From UBA1941 sp046329555 (GTDB lineage Bacteria > Bacteroidota > Bacteroidia > Chitinophagales > LD1), in NCBI GenBank assembly GCA_046329555.1, contig JAXLUK010000002.1, positions 620,001-684,000 on the forward strand: 64,000 bases of DNA, written 5' to 3'. The notes beneath the pieces were generated by a model that ran no database searches, had not been told where the DNA came from, and worked only from the letters and a program-made list of their open reading frames with translations. The first letter of the stretch is position 1, and every line of letters starts with the position of its first letter. This document shows, piece by piece, positions 44,507 to 52,379 of the stretch. A program made the position numbers and the translations under genes.

Positions 44507-45403
44507 ATGAAAAAATACCTGTTATCGTTGGTTGCTGTGTGTTACGCGCTACTGCTCGCCGCACAGCCAAAACACATAATTGTTTTGGGTGTTGATGGTT
44601 GCAGCGCTGACGGTTTGCTGCATGCCCATACGCCCCATATCGACTCACTAAAGGCGCATGGCAGTTTTACCTTGCAGGCCAAGGCGCAATTACCCACGGT
44701 GAGTTCGCCCAATTGGGCGTCTATTATTGATGGCGCACCGCCTGCAGCCCATGGCATCTGGAGCAACGCCTGGAAAAGGCGCGATATCCGCGATTCGGTG
44801 TATTGCGGCGGAAAGAAAGGACGGGTGTTCCCAACTATTTTTAAAGTGTTGCGCGATAACAATAAACAAGCGCAACTGTGTTGTTTAATGGAATGGTGGA
44901 GTTTTAAGCGCTTGGTAGAACCTGGTGTTTGTTCGCTGCGACAGCGAACTATATTGGAAGGCGTAACCGATATGCGCGCGCCAACAGTGATTGCAGTCAG
45001 GAAACCGCAATTGTTGTTCCTGCATTTTAATAATGTGGATGAAACCGGACACCGCCATGGCCACGGCACACCAAAATATTTCGCGGCCATTGAGCGCGTT
45101 GATAAAAGTATAGGTAAAATAATGCGAGCGGTAAAACGCGCCGGCATGTGGGAGCAAACCGTGTTTATTCTTATTGCCGATCACGGCGGTATTGGTCATG
45201 GCCATGGCGGCAACACGCCGCAAGAAGTGAATGTGCCCTTTATCATTTCCGGATGCGGCATTAAAAAGAACCACCAGATTAATAGCCAGGTTAATAATTA
45301 TGATTGTTCACCCACCATTGCACATTTGTTAGGTGCGCCCGTGCCGGCTTGTTGGCAAGGCCAGGTGGTAAAGGAAGCGCTAGAAGAACCAGAAAGGAAA
45401 TAG
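44507..45403 (+). CDS. Secreted type I phosphodiesterase / alkaline phosphatase superfamily protein
   Basis: 298 residues from the ATG at 44507, which opens the signal peptide MKKYLLSLVAVCYALLLAAQ. Metal and nucleophile motifs are VLGVDGCSADGLL, then LPTVSSPNWASII, HFNNVDETGHRHGHG and IADHGGIGHGHGG. Same family as the T9SS-tagged protein at 13758-14993 but about 110 residues shorter, without the C-terminal sorting domain. It should therefore stay periplasmic while the paralogue is sent outside. The insert VDETGHRHGHG is His-rich. Substrate is unknown. Confidence 0.85.
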   Translation: MKKYLLSLVAVCYALLLAAQPKHIIVLGVDGCSADGLLHAHTPHIDSLKAHGSFTLQAKAQLPTVSSPNWASIIDGAPPAAHGIWSNAWKRRDIRDSVYCGGKKGRVFPTIFKVLRDNNKQAQLCCLMEWWSFKRLVEPGVCSLRQRTILEGVTDMRAPTVIAVRKPQLLFLHFNNVDETGHRHGHGTPKYFAAIERVDKSIGKIMRAVKRAGMWEQTVFILIADHGGIGHGHGGNTPQEVNVPFIISGCGIKKNHQINSQVNNYDCSPTIAHLLGAPVPACWQGQVVKEALEEPERK

Positions 45404-45499
45404 ACGTCCACCCTGCTTCCGATTTTGAACAACAGCGATTTTAAGTTGAAGCAGTAATTTTGTGAAATGCGCCCTGCGCTAGGGGGCGCAGCGGAAATC

Positions 45500-45549
45500 C
45501 TTTTTTGGCCGGCGGCCGTTATTCGGTACGCTTTTGCCGGCCAAAAAAG
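45500..45549. other. Perfect 14-bp inverted repeat with T/A outer arms
   Basis: CTTTTTTGGCCGGC (45500-45513) and GCCGGCCAAAAAAG (45536-45549). The T-run is on the 5' side and the A-run on the 3' side, the reverse of a terminator. It is the core of a longer GC-rich repeat (about 45465-45615) between two convergent genes. The rest of the 45404-45920 gap holds the second MITE-like copy and no gene. Confidence 0.6.
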
Positions 45550-45718
45550 ATTGGAGCGCAGCACCCGGCCGCGAGCCTTCAGTTGCTTGCCTGAAGCGCA
45601 GCGAGCGGAGCGCCATAAATTATCTTTAAGGATTAATTTACATGAACCAAAATCTTGTTGTCGGCGACCAAAAAGATGAGAACCAGAAATAAGTGCCGGG
45701 ATGATTCTGACGACTTAT

Positions 45719-45915
45719 GGGCACCTCTAAAAACCTAGCCTAGTGAAATGTTGTTAATAGTTGACCATCGCGCAATAGCTTAAAGCTTGAAAATTTGGTG
45801 TAATACATCGTTGCGCCTCATTTCGTTACATCATTCATGTAACTGCATTCGTTGCGCCTCGTCTTACACCAAATTTTCTGCGCATTTCACTCATGCCAGG
45901 TTTTTAGATGCGCCC
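45719..45915. repeat. MITE-like element, copy 2
   Basis: 197 bp; same ends as the copy at 22735-22891 (GGGCACCTCTAAAAACCT and, inverted, AGGTTTTTAGATGCGCCC) with about 40 bp more in the centre. Internal arms AATTTGGTGTAA (45792-45803) and TTACACCAAATT (45864-45875) pair perfectly. The equivalent position in copy 1 is an A-T pair rather than G-C, so both arms changed together. Flanks are TTAT and TTAA. Its right end is 5 bp from the stop codon of the propeller gene. Confidence 0.75.
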
Positions 45916-45920
45916 TTAAT

Positions 45921-47771
45921 TTATCTCGACTTAATTACTGGTTTGGTAACAATTCCTGCATCCGTATACACGCGCAACTTATACGCGCCGCTGGCCATAT
46001 CCTTCAACGATAGGGAAGCCGCGCTACCTTTCGCTTCTTGAGTTGCTACCAATGCGCCATCAGCGCCAATAAGTTCTAACCTAACTAAGGATATCCCATT
46101 GCTTGTTTCAATAGTAATTTGGGTGGTGGCAGGATTAGGGAACACCCGAACAGCTGCTAACTGCGCGGCAGATGTTATGCCAGCCGGATTCAACGCAAAA
46201 TAACCCACATGTTGCAGGGTATCGGTGAATGAATTCACAACAAAATCGCCACCGAAATACAATACATTGCCGATAGCCATCACATCGCGAACCGCTAAAT
46301 CGGTAGTGAGCAAGGGAACGGTGATATCGCGCAGTGTTGTATCACCAGGCAGCGGTGCCCTGCTGTAGGCCATCAGGTGATTGCCATAGGTCATTCCAGC
46401 CGAGCACATAAAATCACCGGCACAAATTAACTGTCCGTTAACCGATTTCATTTTATAAATCGCTTTACCCGAAAAAGCATCAAACATACCCATTGATATT
46501 CCCAGCACTTTTTGCCAATGGTCGTTGTCATATCTGGCCAGTGCACACGTATCGTTTCCACTTACCGCATCACAGGCCGCGTAAAGCGCATTGTTGTGAA
46601 CTTCAAAATCATTCACCGGAGTAAGTGTCCCCATGCTCAGCGCACTCATGTAAGTGCCATCATAAACCGCCACATGTTTACGCAGTGCGCCGGTAGCTAA
46701 CTCAAACGATCCGCCTACCACCAACATATTATTCCAAACTGCTAATGTCCGCGCGCCTTCACCATACAAAAATCCGTTGGCAATATCCTGCCATTGCGAG
46801 CCATTCCACTTCGATAAAAATCCGGTGAAATTGCCGGCAGCATACAACTGATTATTATAAACGGCCAGCGAACGCACCGTGCTGTCTAACGCACCCACCG
46901 CTTCCCACTGACCAGTGCCGATGTTGTAGGCAGCAATGTTTTTTGCGGACACGCCTCCGGCCATCGTAAAATTGCCGCCTGCATAAAGTTTGTTGTCATG
47001 CCACAGCAAACAATACACAGGCCCATTTAATCCGCTGCCTAACGAAATCCAACTCCAGCCGGCAAAGCCACTCACCCATGCGGCAATGTGCGCACAAGGC
47101 ACTCCTCTCCTGGTAGCTGTAAAATTTCCTGCTGCATATACTACACTGTTGGCCTGATCGGTGGTCAGCGCATATACGTCGCCGTTCAACCCTTTATCTA
47201 AATCATTGGGATTGATAGTTGGCGGATAGCCAGGTTGAATCCACGCTAATTCATTTAATGTAAATCCGTTGGTGCTGGCCCATTCGGCAACTCCCGGCGT
47301 TTTTATCTCGTGCACATAGGCAAATTTCTGTTCGCGGTCAATTTGCCTGGCCAGTGCTTCGGCGCCACTTTGCTGCATCAAATAACCTACGGCGCAATGC
47401 GTTCCGGCACGGTCAATAAACACCGGATTTTTGTAGGTCAAATAATCGTTAACCGGAAAGAGCCCTTGCTGCCAATAGCCATGCAATTGATCCAGCAGTG
47501 CTGCGCGGTTAGCTGCCTGCGTTTCAGTTAAATGCGCCGTGCTGCGTTGTCGCAGGGTTTTTTCTACCAAGCGCAAATGGGTGGCAATCCATTGATGGAA
47601 CGACTGGCTTTGTGCAGCCGGTTCTTTACTCACCAATTGGCGGGCATCAGCTTGATGTTGCCATTCAGCATTGACTTGCATCAAGGCATCCATGGTATTG
47701 GGCTGGGCGGCTTGTGCAAAGCACCAATGGGCGGCTAAGGCGCCCAGAAGAAAGCAAATAAAACGTTTCAT
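45921..47771 (-). CDS. Beta-propeller-type secreted protein with T9SS type A sorting domain
   Basis: 616 residues. Signal peptide (1-19), a helical N-terminal domain (about 25-180) with THCAVGYLMQQSGAEALA and TLNELAWIQPGYPP, then about six Kelch/delta-60-like blades of about 45-50 residues (VYAAGNFTATRRG, LYAGGNFTMAGGV, LYAAGNFTGFLSKWNG, LVVGGSFELATG, LICAGDFMCSAG, LYFGGDFVVNS). The C-terminus RVFPNPATTQITIET with ASGAYKLRVYTDAG is the sorting domain. Surface exposed; ligand unknown. The leader resembles that of the giant PKD gene. Confidence 0.88.
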   Translation of the reverse strand: MKRFICFLLGALAAHWCFAQAAQPNTMDALMQVNAEWQHQADARQLVSKEPAAQSQSFHQWIATHLRLVEKTLRQRSTAHLTETQAANRAALLDQLHGYWQQGLFPVNDYLTYKNPVFIDRAGTHCAVGYLMQQSGAEALARQIDREQKFAYVHEIKTPGVAEWASTNGFTLNELAWIQPGYPPTINPNDLDKGLNGDVYALTTDQANSVVYAAGNFTATRRGVPCAHIAAWVSGFAGWSWISLGSGLNGPVYCLLWHDNKLYAGGNFTMAGGVSAKNIAAYNIGTGQWEAVGALDSTVRSLAVYNNQLYAAGNFTGFLSKWNGSQWQDIANGFLYGEGARTLAVWNNMLVVGGSFELATGALRKHVAVYDGTYMSALSMGTLTPVNDFEVHNNALYAACDAVSGNDTCALARYDNDHWQKVLGISMGMFDAFSGKAIYKMKSVNGQLICAGDFMCSAGMTYGNHLMAYSRAPLPGDTTLRDITVPLLTTDLAVRDVMAIGNVLYFGGDFVVNSFTDTLQHVGYFALNPAGITSAAQLAAVRVFPNPATTQITIETSNGISLVRLELIGADGALVATQEAKGSAASLSLKDMASGAYKLRVYTDAGIVTKPVIKSR

Positions 47772-47789
47772 GGCGGTGGTTTTGTGTTG

Positions 47790-47797
47790 GGAAGATA
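47790..47797 (-). promoter_or_regulatory. Candidate -7 box for the propeller gene
   Basis: TATCTTCC on the minus strand, 18 nt before the ATG, with AACACAAAAC after it, like the giant PKD gene leader. Confidence 0.33.
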
Positions 47798-47950
47798 CAC
47801 AAGAATTTTCTTACCCGAAAAACAGTTGGTTAAATAAGGCATCTACATCAACCGAGCACGACTAAGACTTAATTAAAGCGCGTAATTTTTGTTTCGCATA
47901 GCAGCGGCAATCAATACCTCAACTTCCCCACAAAAATATAGCTTCGCTTC

Positions 47951-48442
47951 ATGACACTACCATTAAATGAACGCAAGTTCGACTACTTTTTTATTGTGAT
48001 GTTTTCGTTGTTCTTCATCACCTCTATGATTTCTGATTTATATCCTACGGTGTACGGGGCGCTGGATCCCAACAGCACCAATCCGCTAATGCGCGCCAAT
48101 TACGATTACGCCAAGGGCTGCGATCCGTTGTTTCTGAATCCGCCGGTGTGGATGAGGTTCGTTACCGGGCTTTCGGCATTTGTGTACGGTCCGTTTTACC
48201 TGGTGTTGGTGTATGCATTTATCGAAGGACGAAATTGGATACAAGTGCCGGCCATTATGTACGGCACAGCAATCTCCGTCATTACGGGTGTGATTGTTTT
48301 TGGTGTAGAATTTTTCGGCGAGCCGGAGTGGCGCTGTCAGAATTTCGGGCGCTTTTTGCCGCTGAATACGCCCTATGTTTTAATTCCGATACTGCTCATC
48401 ATCCGCATGCGGAAGCACCATCCGTTTGCGCGCAAGTTTTAA
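47951..48442 (+). CDS. EXPERA-domain (TMEM97/EBP-like) membrane protein
   Basis: 163 residues with four membrane helices, the size of TMEM97/sigma-2 receptor and bacterial EXPERA proteins. Recognisable are RKFDYFFIVMFSLFFITSMISDLYP, DPLFLNPPVWMRFVTGLS, YGPFYLVLVYAFIEGRNWIQ and the closing NTPYVLIPILLIIRMR. The eukaryotic family includes delta8-delta7 sterol isomerase and sterol/NPC1 binders. In this genome a sterol-desaturase-like gene lies at 32196, but linkage of function is speculation. The Glu after FLNPPVW that is common in animals is not present. Confidence 0.72.
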   Translation: MTLPLNERKFDYFFIVMFSLFFITSMISDLYPTVYGALDPNSTNPLMRANYDYAKGCDPLFLNPPVWMRFVTGLSAFVYGPFYLVLVYAFIEGRNWIQVPAIMYGTAISVITGVIVFGVEFFGEPEWRCQNFGRFLPLNTPYVLIPILLIIRMRKHHPFARKF

Positions 48443-48474
48443 TTTGTACTGCGGTATTTTGTTGTACCTTTTAT

Positions 48475-48643
48475 GGCGGCTGCGGCAGCAGGCGCGTAAA
48501 TTTCAGCGGCTGCCTGCTGCCGCACCGCGCTTTCCACTCCAAGTCCTCACGCCGGCCTCAGGACTTCGTAAGTCTTTAAGACTTCGTAAGTCCTGAGGCC
48601 GGCGTTGCGGGCTTTTCGTTGCAATCGCTGCCGCTAAGCGCTA
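48475..48643 (+). repeat. Double-hairpin intergenic repeat (family D/E), uninterrupted copy
   Basis: Hairpin 1 is GCGGCAGCAGGC with GCCTGCTGCCGC; GCGCTTTCCACTCCAAGTCC follows; hairpin 2 is formed by near-complementary 21-nt arms around TTTAA (48556-48602). It ends GCGGGCTTTTCGTTGCAATCGC and CCGCTAAGCGCTA. This copy shows what the IS110 target looked like before insertion at 33611. The rest of the 48443-49828 gap is repeat island 3 with no gene. Confidence 0.85.
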
Positions 48644-48767
48644 TTTTATTGCCGGTGCGTTTTCATTGGCTCAGCAAACACAATATCCAGAGGCGTGAAA
48701 TTTTCCTGAAATAAAATTCATCCAAATTCATGTCATCCCTTCGGGATTTATCAGACAATTTAACCAC

Positions 48768-49541
48768 GAGCTATAACTATTTCATCCCATCGGGATTTGC
48801 ATTGCGCAATTTTTCTTTAGACCTCAATCATTAATCGTTACTGAAACAAACCAATCTGGTTGAAGTTAGGACAGCATCGCCCTACTTCTCTAAGGCCGCG
48901 CTAAAAACTTCGCAGGTTGGGTGATTGGGAAATGCTTGTATCTGCATTCAGCATGATTGTATGCGACCCCGCTGGGGTCGTTTTGATAGGGCATTTGTCT
49001 GGCTACAGCGATTAGACCCCTCCGGGGTCAGCGCACCAGTCGTATTTCAATTTGAGGTGAAACAAGAGCTATAACTATTTCATCCCATCGGGATTTGCAT
49101 TGCGCAATTTTTCTTTAGACCTCAATCATTAATCGTTACTGAAACAAACTAATCTGGTTGAAGTTAGGACAGCATCGCCCTACTACTCTAAGGCCGCGCT
49201 AAAAACCTCGCAGGTTGGGTGATTGGGAAATGCTTGTATCGGCATTCAGCATGATTGTATGCGACCCCGCTGGGGTCGTTTTGATAGGGCATTTGTCTGG
49301 CTACAGCGATTAGACCCCTCCGGGGTCAGCGCACCAGTCGTATTTCAATTCGAGGTGAAACAAGAGCTATAACTATTTCATCCCATCGGGATTTGCATTG
49401 CGCAATTTTTCTTTAGACCTCAATCATTAATCGTTACTGAAACAAACCAATCTGGTCGAAGTTAGGACAGCATCGCCCTACTTCTCTAAGGCCGCGCTAA
49501 AAACTTCGCAGGTTGGATGATTGGGAAATGCCTGTATCGCG
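48768..49541. repeat. 298-bp tandem repeat array
   Basis: GAGCTATAACTATTTCATCCC starts units at 48768, 49066 and 49364, exactly 298 bp apart, about 2.6 copies with few differences. Each holds CATCCCATCGGGAT, GACCCCGCTGGGGTC and GACCCCTCCGGGGTC hairpins, and the linkers GAAGTTAGGACAGCATCGCCC and TTTGTCTGGCTACAGC also seen in island 2. Confidence 0.88.
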
Positions 49542-49549
49542 CCAATTTG

Positions 49550-49695
49550 CGCCAAGCGTGAGGGATGGCAGCGGTAGCCCGCAGCGAGGTGAGGTACGAG
49601 CCGAGCGAGGACTATAAGCGAACAGCCCGACCCCGAAGGCAGCGATGCGTTGCTTGCTTATTGCGCACTGCGCCGCTGCCGTAGGGGGCACGCCA
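49550..49695 (+). repeat. Double-hairpin intergenic repeat family D, copy 3
   Basis: Near identical to copy 1: GCGTGAGGGATGGCAGCGG, CAGCGAGGTGAGGTACGAGC, CCGACCCCGAAGGCAGC, GCCGCTGCCGTAGGGGGCACG. It ends about 130 bp before the first lipoprotein of the tandem cluster. Confidence 0.85.
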
Positions 49696-49828
49696 AAAAA
49701 TCAGCTGCCAGCGTTGCTATTGAGTCCCTTTAACAACGAATTTGGCAATGCCCCTCTCCATTCTGCTCCAAATGCTTTTTCGCACTTCCAACTGCAATGT
49801 TTACCTTTGAGATAAATTTGAACTGACC

Positions 49829-50389
49829 ATGAAAAAGTTGTTTTTAATCTGGGCGCCTGTTGTTGCTGTTGTACTCATCCTGGGCTCCTGTAAAAAGGAA
49901 ACTACAGAAGCTGATGACCCGAATATCGTTTACACCAATCTTCAAAAATCATTTGATGGCGTGTCGGGAATACCTTCCAGCGATTCGATAGATTTGAATC
50001 AGGATGGCTTAACAGAATTGTTAGTTTCATTGGCCAACATTGGTGGCGATACCGGTTATATTATTTTATCGTCGTATCATCAGGATATTCAGTTTGCCAT
50101 CAGTAAAATTATCCCTACGCCCATTGCGGCAGTGTATGCTAAAGACGCTACGCCACCATTGTCGGGTTCAGCTTATTATCCTGCCGCTTATTCACCTTAC
50201 AAAGCAGGCGGTTACCGCGAAGGATTGCTAAGTGGCGAAGGCTATCTGGCCTTTAGGTTTACCACTGGTACAAAGTATCAATACGGCTGGATGCGCGTAA
50301 GTGTAAACAGCGCGCTCACACAGTTTAAAATATTAGATTACGCTTATAGCTTAACGCCGGACAAAGCCATTGCGGTAGGCGCCAAATAA
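49829..50389 (+). CDS. Tandem lipoprotein paralogue 1
   Basis: 186 residues. Lipoprotein signal ending ILGSC followed by KKETTEADDP. SIDLNQDGLTEL is a DxNxDG calcium-type loop like those in dockerin/FG-GAP repeats. The C-terminal third, GEGYLAFRFTTGTKYQYGW then MRVSVNS and LTPDKAIAVGAK, resembles the YGW-containing beta strands of PEP-CTERM-type proteins. First of four genes with gaps of 5-7 bp, so one operon. Function unknown; probably outer-membrane beta-sandwich proteins. Confidence 0.82.
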   Translation: MKKLFLIWAPVVAVVLILGSCKKETTEADDPNIVYTNLQKSFDGVSGIPSSDSIDLNQDGLTELLVSLANIGGDTGYIILSSYHQDIQFAISKIIPTPIAAVYAKDATPPLSGSAYYPAAYSPYKAGGYREGLLSGEGYLAFRFTTGTKYQYGWMRVSVNSALTQFKILDYAYSLTPDKAIAVGAK

Positions 50390-50395
50390 ACGATT

Positions 50396-50962
50396 ATGTA
50401 TAGAAAATCATTAGTAGCCCTTGTGGCATCCGCAGCACTTCTGTTTGTGCTGGCATCTGGTTGTAAAAAAGAAACCACCGAGCCCGACGATCCGAGTATC
50501 GTCTATAACAACCTGCAAAAATCCATTGATGTGGTATCGGGTATAACCGGCATTGATTCTCTCGACCTGAACTCGGATGGTTTAGGAGAGGCGATTATCA
50601 CGATGGTGAATATTGGCGGTGATACAGGCTATGTGTTGATGAATACGTTTAATCAGGATATTCAGTTTGCTGTTAGTAAAGTGGCGCCTGTTCCGGTTGG
50701 TGCCTTGTACGAAAAAGGCAGCACCCCACCCTTATCGGCCTCTTCATACTACCCAACTATATACACGCCTTTGAAATATAGCGGTTACCGCGAAGGTTTG
50801 CTGAGCGGCGAAGGCTATCTGGCGTTTCGTTTTACTACGGGCACCAAGTATCAATACGGCTGGATGCGGGTGAGTTTAAATAGCGGATTTACACAGTTCA
50901 AAATTCTGGAGTACGCATATAGTGTAACACCGGATAAAGCCATTGCGGTTGGTGCGAAATAA
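50396..50962 (+). CDS. Tandem lipoprotein paralogue 2
   Basis: 188 residues, closest to paralogue 1. Lipobox ASGC before KKETTEPDDP; SLDLNSDGLGEA is the acidic loop; C-terminal SVTPDKAIAVGAK. Bases 50807-50869 are identical to 51379-51441 in paralogue 3 although the genes differ strongly elsewhere, which points to gene conversion. Confidence 0.82.
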   Translation: MYRKSLVALVASAALLFVLASGCKKETTEPDDPSIVYNNLQKSIDVVSGITGIDSLDLNSDGLGEAIITMVNIGGDTGYVLMNTFNQDIQFAVSKVAPVPVGALYEKGSTPPLSASSYYPTIYTPLKYSGYREGLLSGEGYLAFRFTTGTKYQYGWMRVSLNSGFTQFKILEYAYSVTPDKAIAVGAK

Positions 50963-50967
50963 AAACC

Positions 50968-51534
50968 ATGAAAAAAAAGAGTATTGGAACTGTAGCTGCT
51001 GTACTAGCGCTTCATGCCATGATGTTATCAGGATGTAAGAAGGAAGTTGCGGTGGCAAATGACCCCTTGATTGTAGATGTGTCGGTCAATAAAGTCATTA
51101 ATACACCGGTTGGTGCCGTTGCCTACGACAGCCTGGATTTAAATAATGATGGATTAGCCGAGTGTATGTTGCATTTGTTGAACGCCGGCACCAATAAAGG
51201 TGATGTGGAATTCCGTTATAAAAGCCAGCAGATTGAGTTTGCAATTGAAAAGCTAACGCCAACCGTGGTTTGCAGCATTTATAAAAGTGGCGACATCACT
51301 CCCCTGTCTGCAGCTTCATACCGTCATGCCGCGTACGCAGCGATCAATAATGCTGGCTATTTGGAAGGATTAAAAAGTGGCGAAGGCTATCTGGCGTTTC
51401 GTTTTACTACGGGCACCAAGTATCAATACGGCTGGATGCGGATTGTACTTAATGAGAATTTCCTGCAACTTAATGTCACTGATTACGCTTATTGCCTGAC
51501 GCCCGATAAGGCGATTGTGGTAGGCACTAAATAA
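50968..51534 (+). CDS. Tandem lipoprotein paralogue 3
   Basis: 188 residues, the most diverged in its first two thirds. Lipobox LSGC before KKEVAVANDP; SLDLNNDGLAEC keeps the acidic loop but adds a cysteine. The GYLAFRFTTGTKYQYGWMR block is identical in DNA to paralogue 2 over 63 bp. Ends CLTPDKAIVVGTK. Confidence 0.82.
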   Translation: MKKKSIGTVAAVLALHAMMLSGCKKEVAVANDPLIVDVSVNKVINTPVGAVAYDSLDLNNDGLAECMLHLLNAGTNKGDVEFRYKSQQIEFAIEKLTPTVVCSIYKSGDITPLSAASYRHAAYAAINNAGYLEGLKSGEGYLAFRFTTGTKYQYGWMRIVLNENFLQLNVTDYAYCLTPDKAIVVGTK

Positions 51535-51541
51535 ATTATAT

Positions 51542-52102
51542 ATGTTGAAGCAAATGGTATTTGCCGTTATCATTACGGTGTTATTGTTTTTTGGCTCTTG
51601 TAAAAAGGAGTCTTCGGTTGCCGACGATCCTGATATTTATTATAATAAAGTAAGCCGAACGATAACAGGGTTGCCTGGTGCCACTAGTTTGGATTCGATA
51701 GATATAAATGCCGACGGCATTTACGAGCTGCAAATTAGATTGAATAACTATGGAGGAGATACAGGCTATGTTACCTTAGACAATACCCGGCAGAATATCG
51801 AATTTAACATCAACGGAGGTATATCTGCGTTATACGTTTGCACGGTATTTACCAGTGGTCAAATCCCGCCGCTATCAGGAGTTACCTATAAGCAGAATGT
51901 CCTGCCATCAGTTAAGGTTTCGGGTTACCGCGAAGGGGTGCTTAACGGAGAAGGCTATTTGGCCTTTCGCTTTACCACCGGCTCCAAATACAATTACGGT
52001 TGGATGCGTGTGAGTGTGAATTCAAGCATGACTGAATTTAAAATTCTGGAATACGCCTATTGCAATGTAACCGACAAGGCCATTGCCATAGGTGCGAAGT
52101 AA
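51542..52102 (+). CDS. Tandem lipoprotein paralogue 4
   Basis: 186 residues. Lipobox FFGSC before KKESSVADDP; SIDINADGIYEL keeps the acidic loop; C-terminal YCNVTDKAIAIGAK. Last of the cluster. The 277-bp stretch after its stop contains two hairpins and no gene. Confidence 0.82.
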   Translation: MLKQMVFAVIITVLLFFGSCKKESSVADDPDIYYNKVSRTITGLPGATSLDSIDINADGIYELQIRLNNYGGDTGYVTLDNTRQNIEFNINGGISALYVCTVFTSGQIPPLSGVTYKQNVLPSVKVSGYREGVLNGEGYLAFRFTTGSKYNYGWMRVSVNSSMTEFKILEYAYCNVTDKAIAIGAK

Positions 52103-52191
52103 GGGAACTTATGCTCGTGCAGTTATCAAGCGCTCTTATGGGTTTCTGAGATATGAGTACACTACCAATGAGTTTTACAAAATCTTAGGGA

Positions 52192-52213
52192 AATCTACAC
52201 TTTGGTGTAGATT
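52192..52213. terminator. Perfect 9-bp hairpin after the lipoprotein cluster
   Basis: AATCTACAC (52192-52200) pairs with GTGTAGATT (52205-52213), loop TTTG, about 90 bp after the last stop. No U-run follows, so a terminator function is only suggested by position. Confidence 0.35.
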
Positions 52214-52287
52214 GGAATATAAGATAACTCATTACGAAATGATACAATCAGGGTGGGTCGAGATTTAGCCATATGAAAGAAAAGCAC

Positions 52288-52305
52288 ATTTCACTAGAGT
52301 GAAAT
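52288..52305. other. Palindrome ATTTCACTAGAGTGAAAT
   Basis: An 18-bp palindrome interrupted only at its central AG, in the 277-bp gap between the lipoprotein cluster and the convergent gene ending at 52380. Candidate operator, protein-binding site or weak bidirectional terminator. Confidence 0.35.
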
Positions 52306-52379
52306 TAGCTGTGCGACACAACCCAAAGCGCTATGGTAAATTTGTAAAGAAACATCCGACAAAAATCAACCCGTACTAA

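Noticed and set aside
45500..45549. Bidirectional terminator between the convergent genes ending at 45403 and 45921
   Set aside because: The T-run precedes and the A-run follows the stem on either strand, the opposite of terminator polarity.
48148..48579. 143-codon frame overlapping the EXPERA gene
   Set aside because: Other-frame shadow; the EXPERA frame has clear membrane helices and family motifs.
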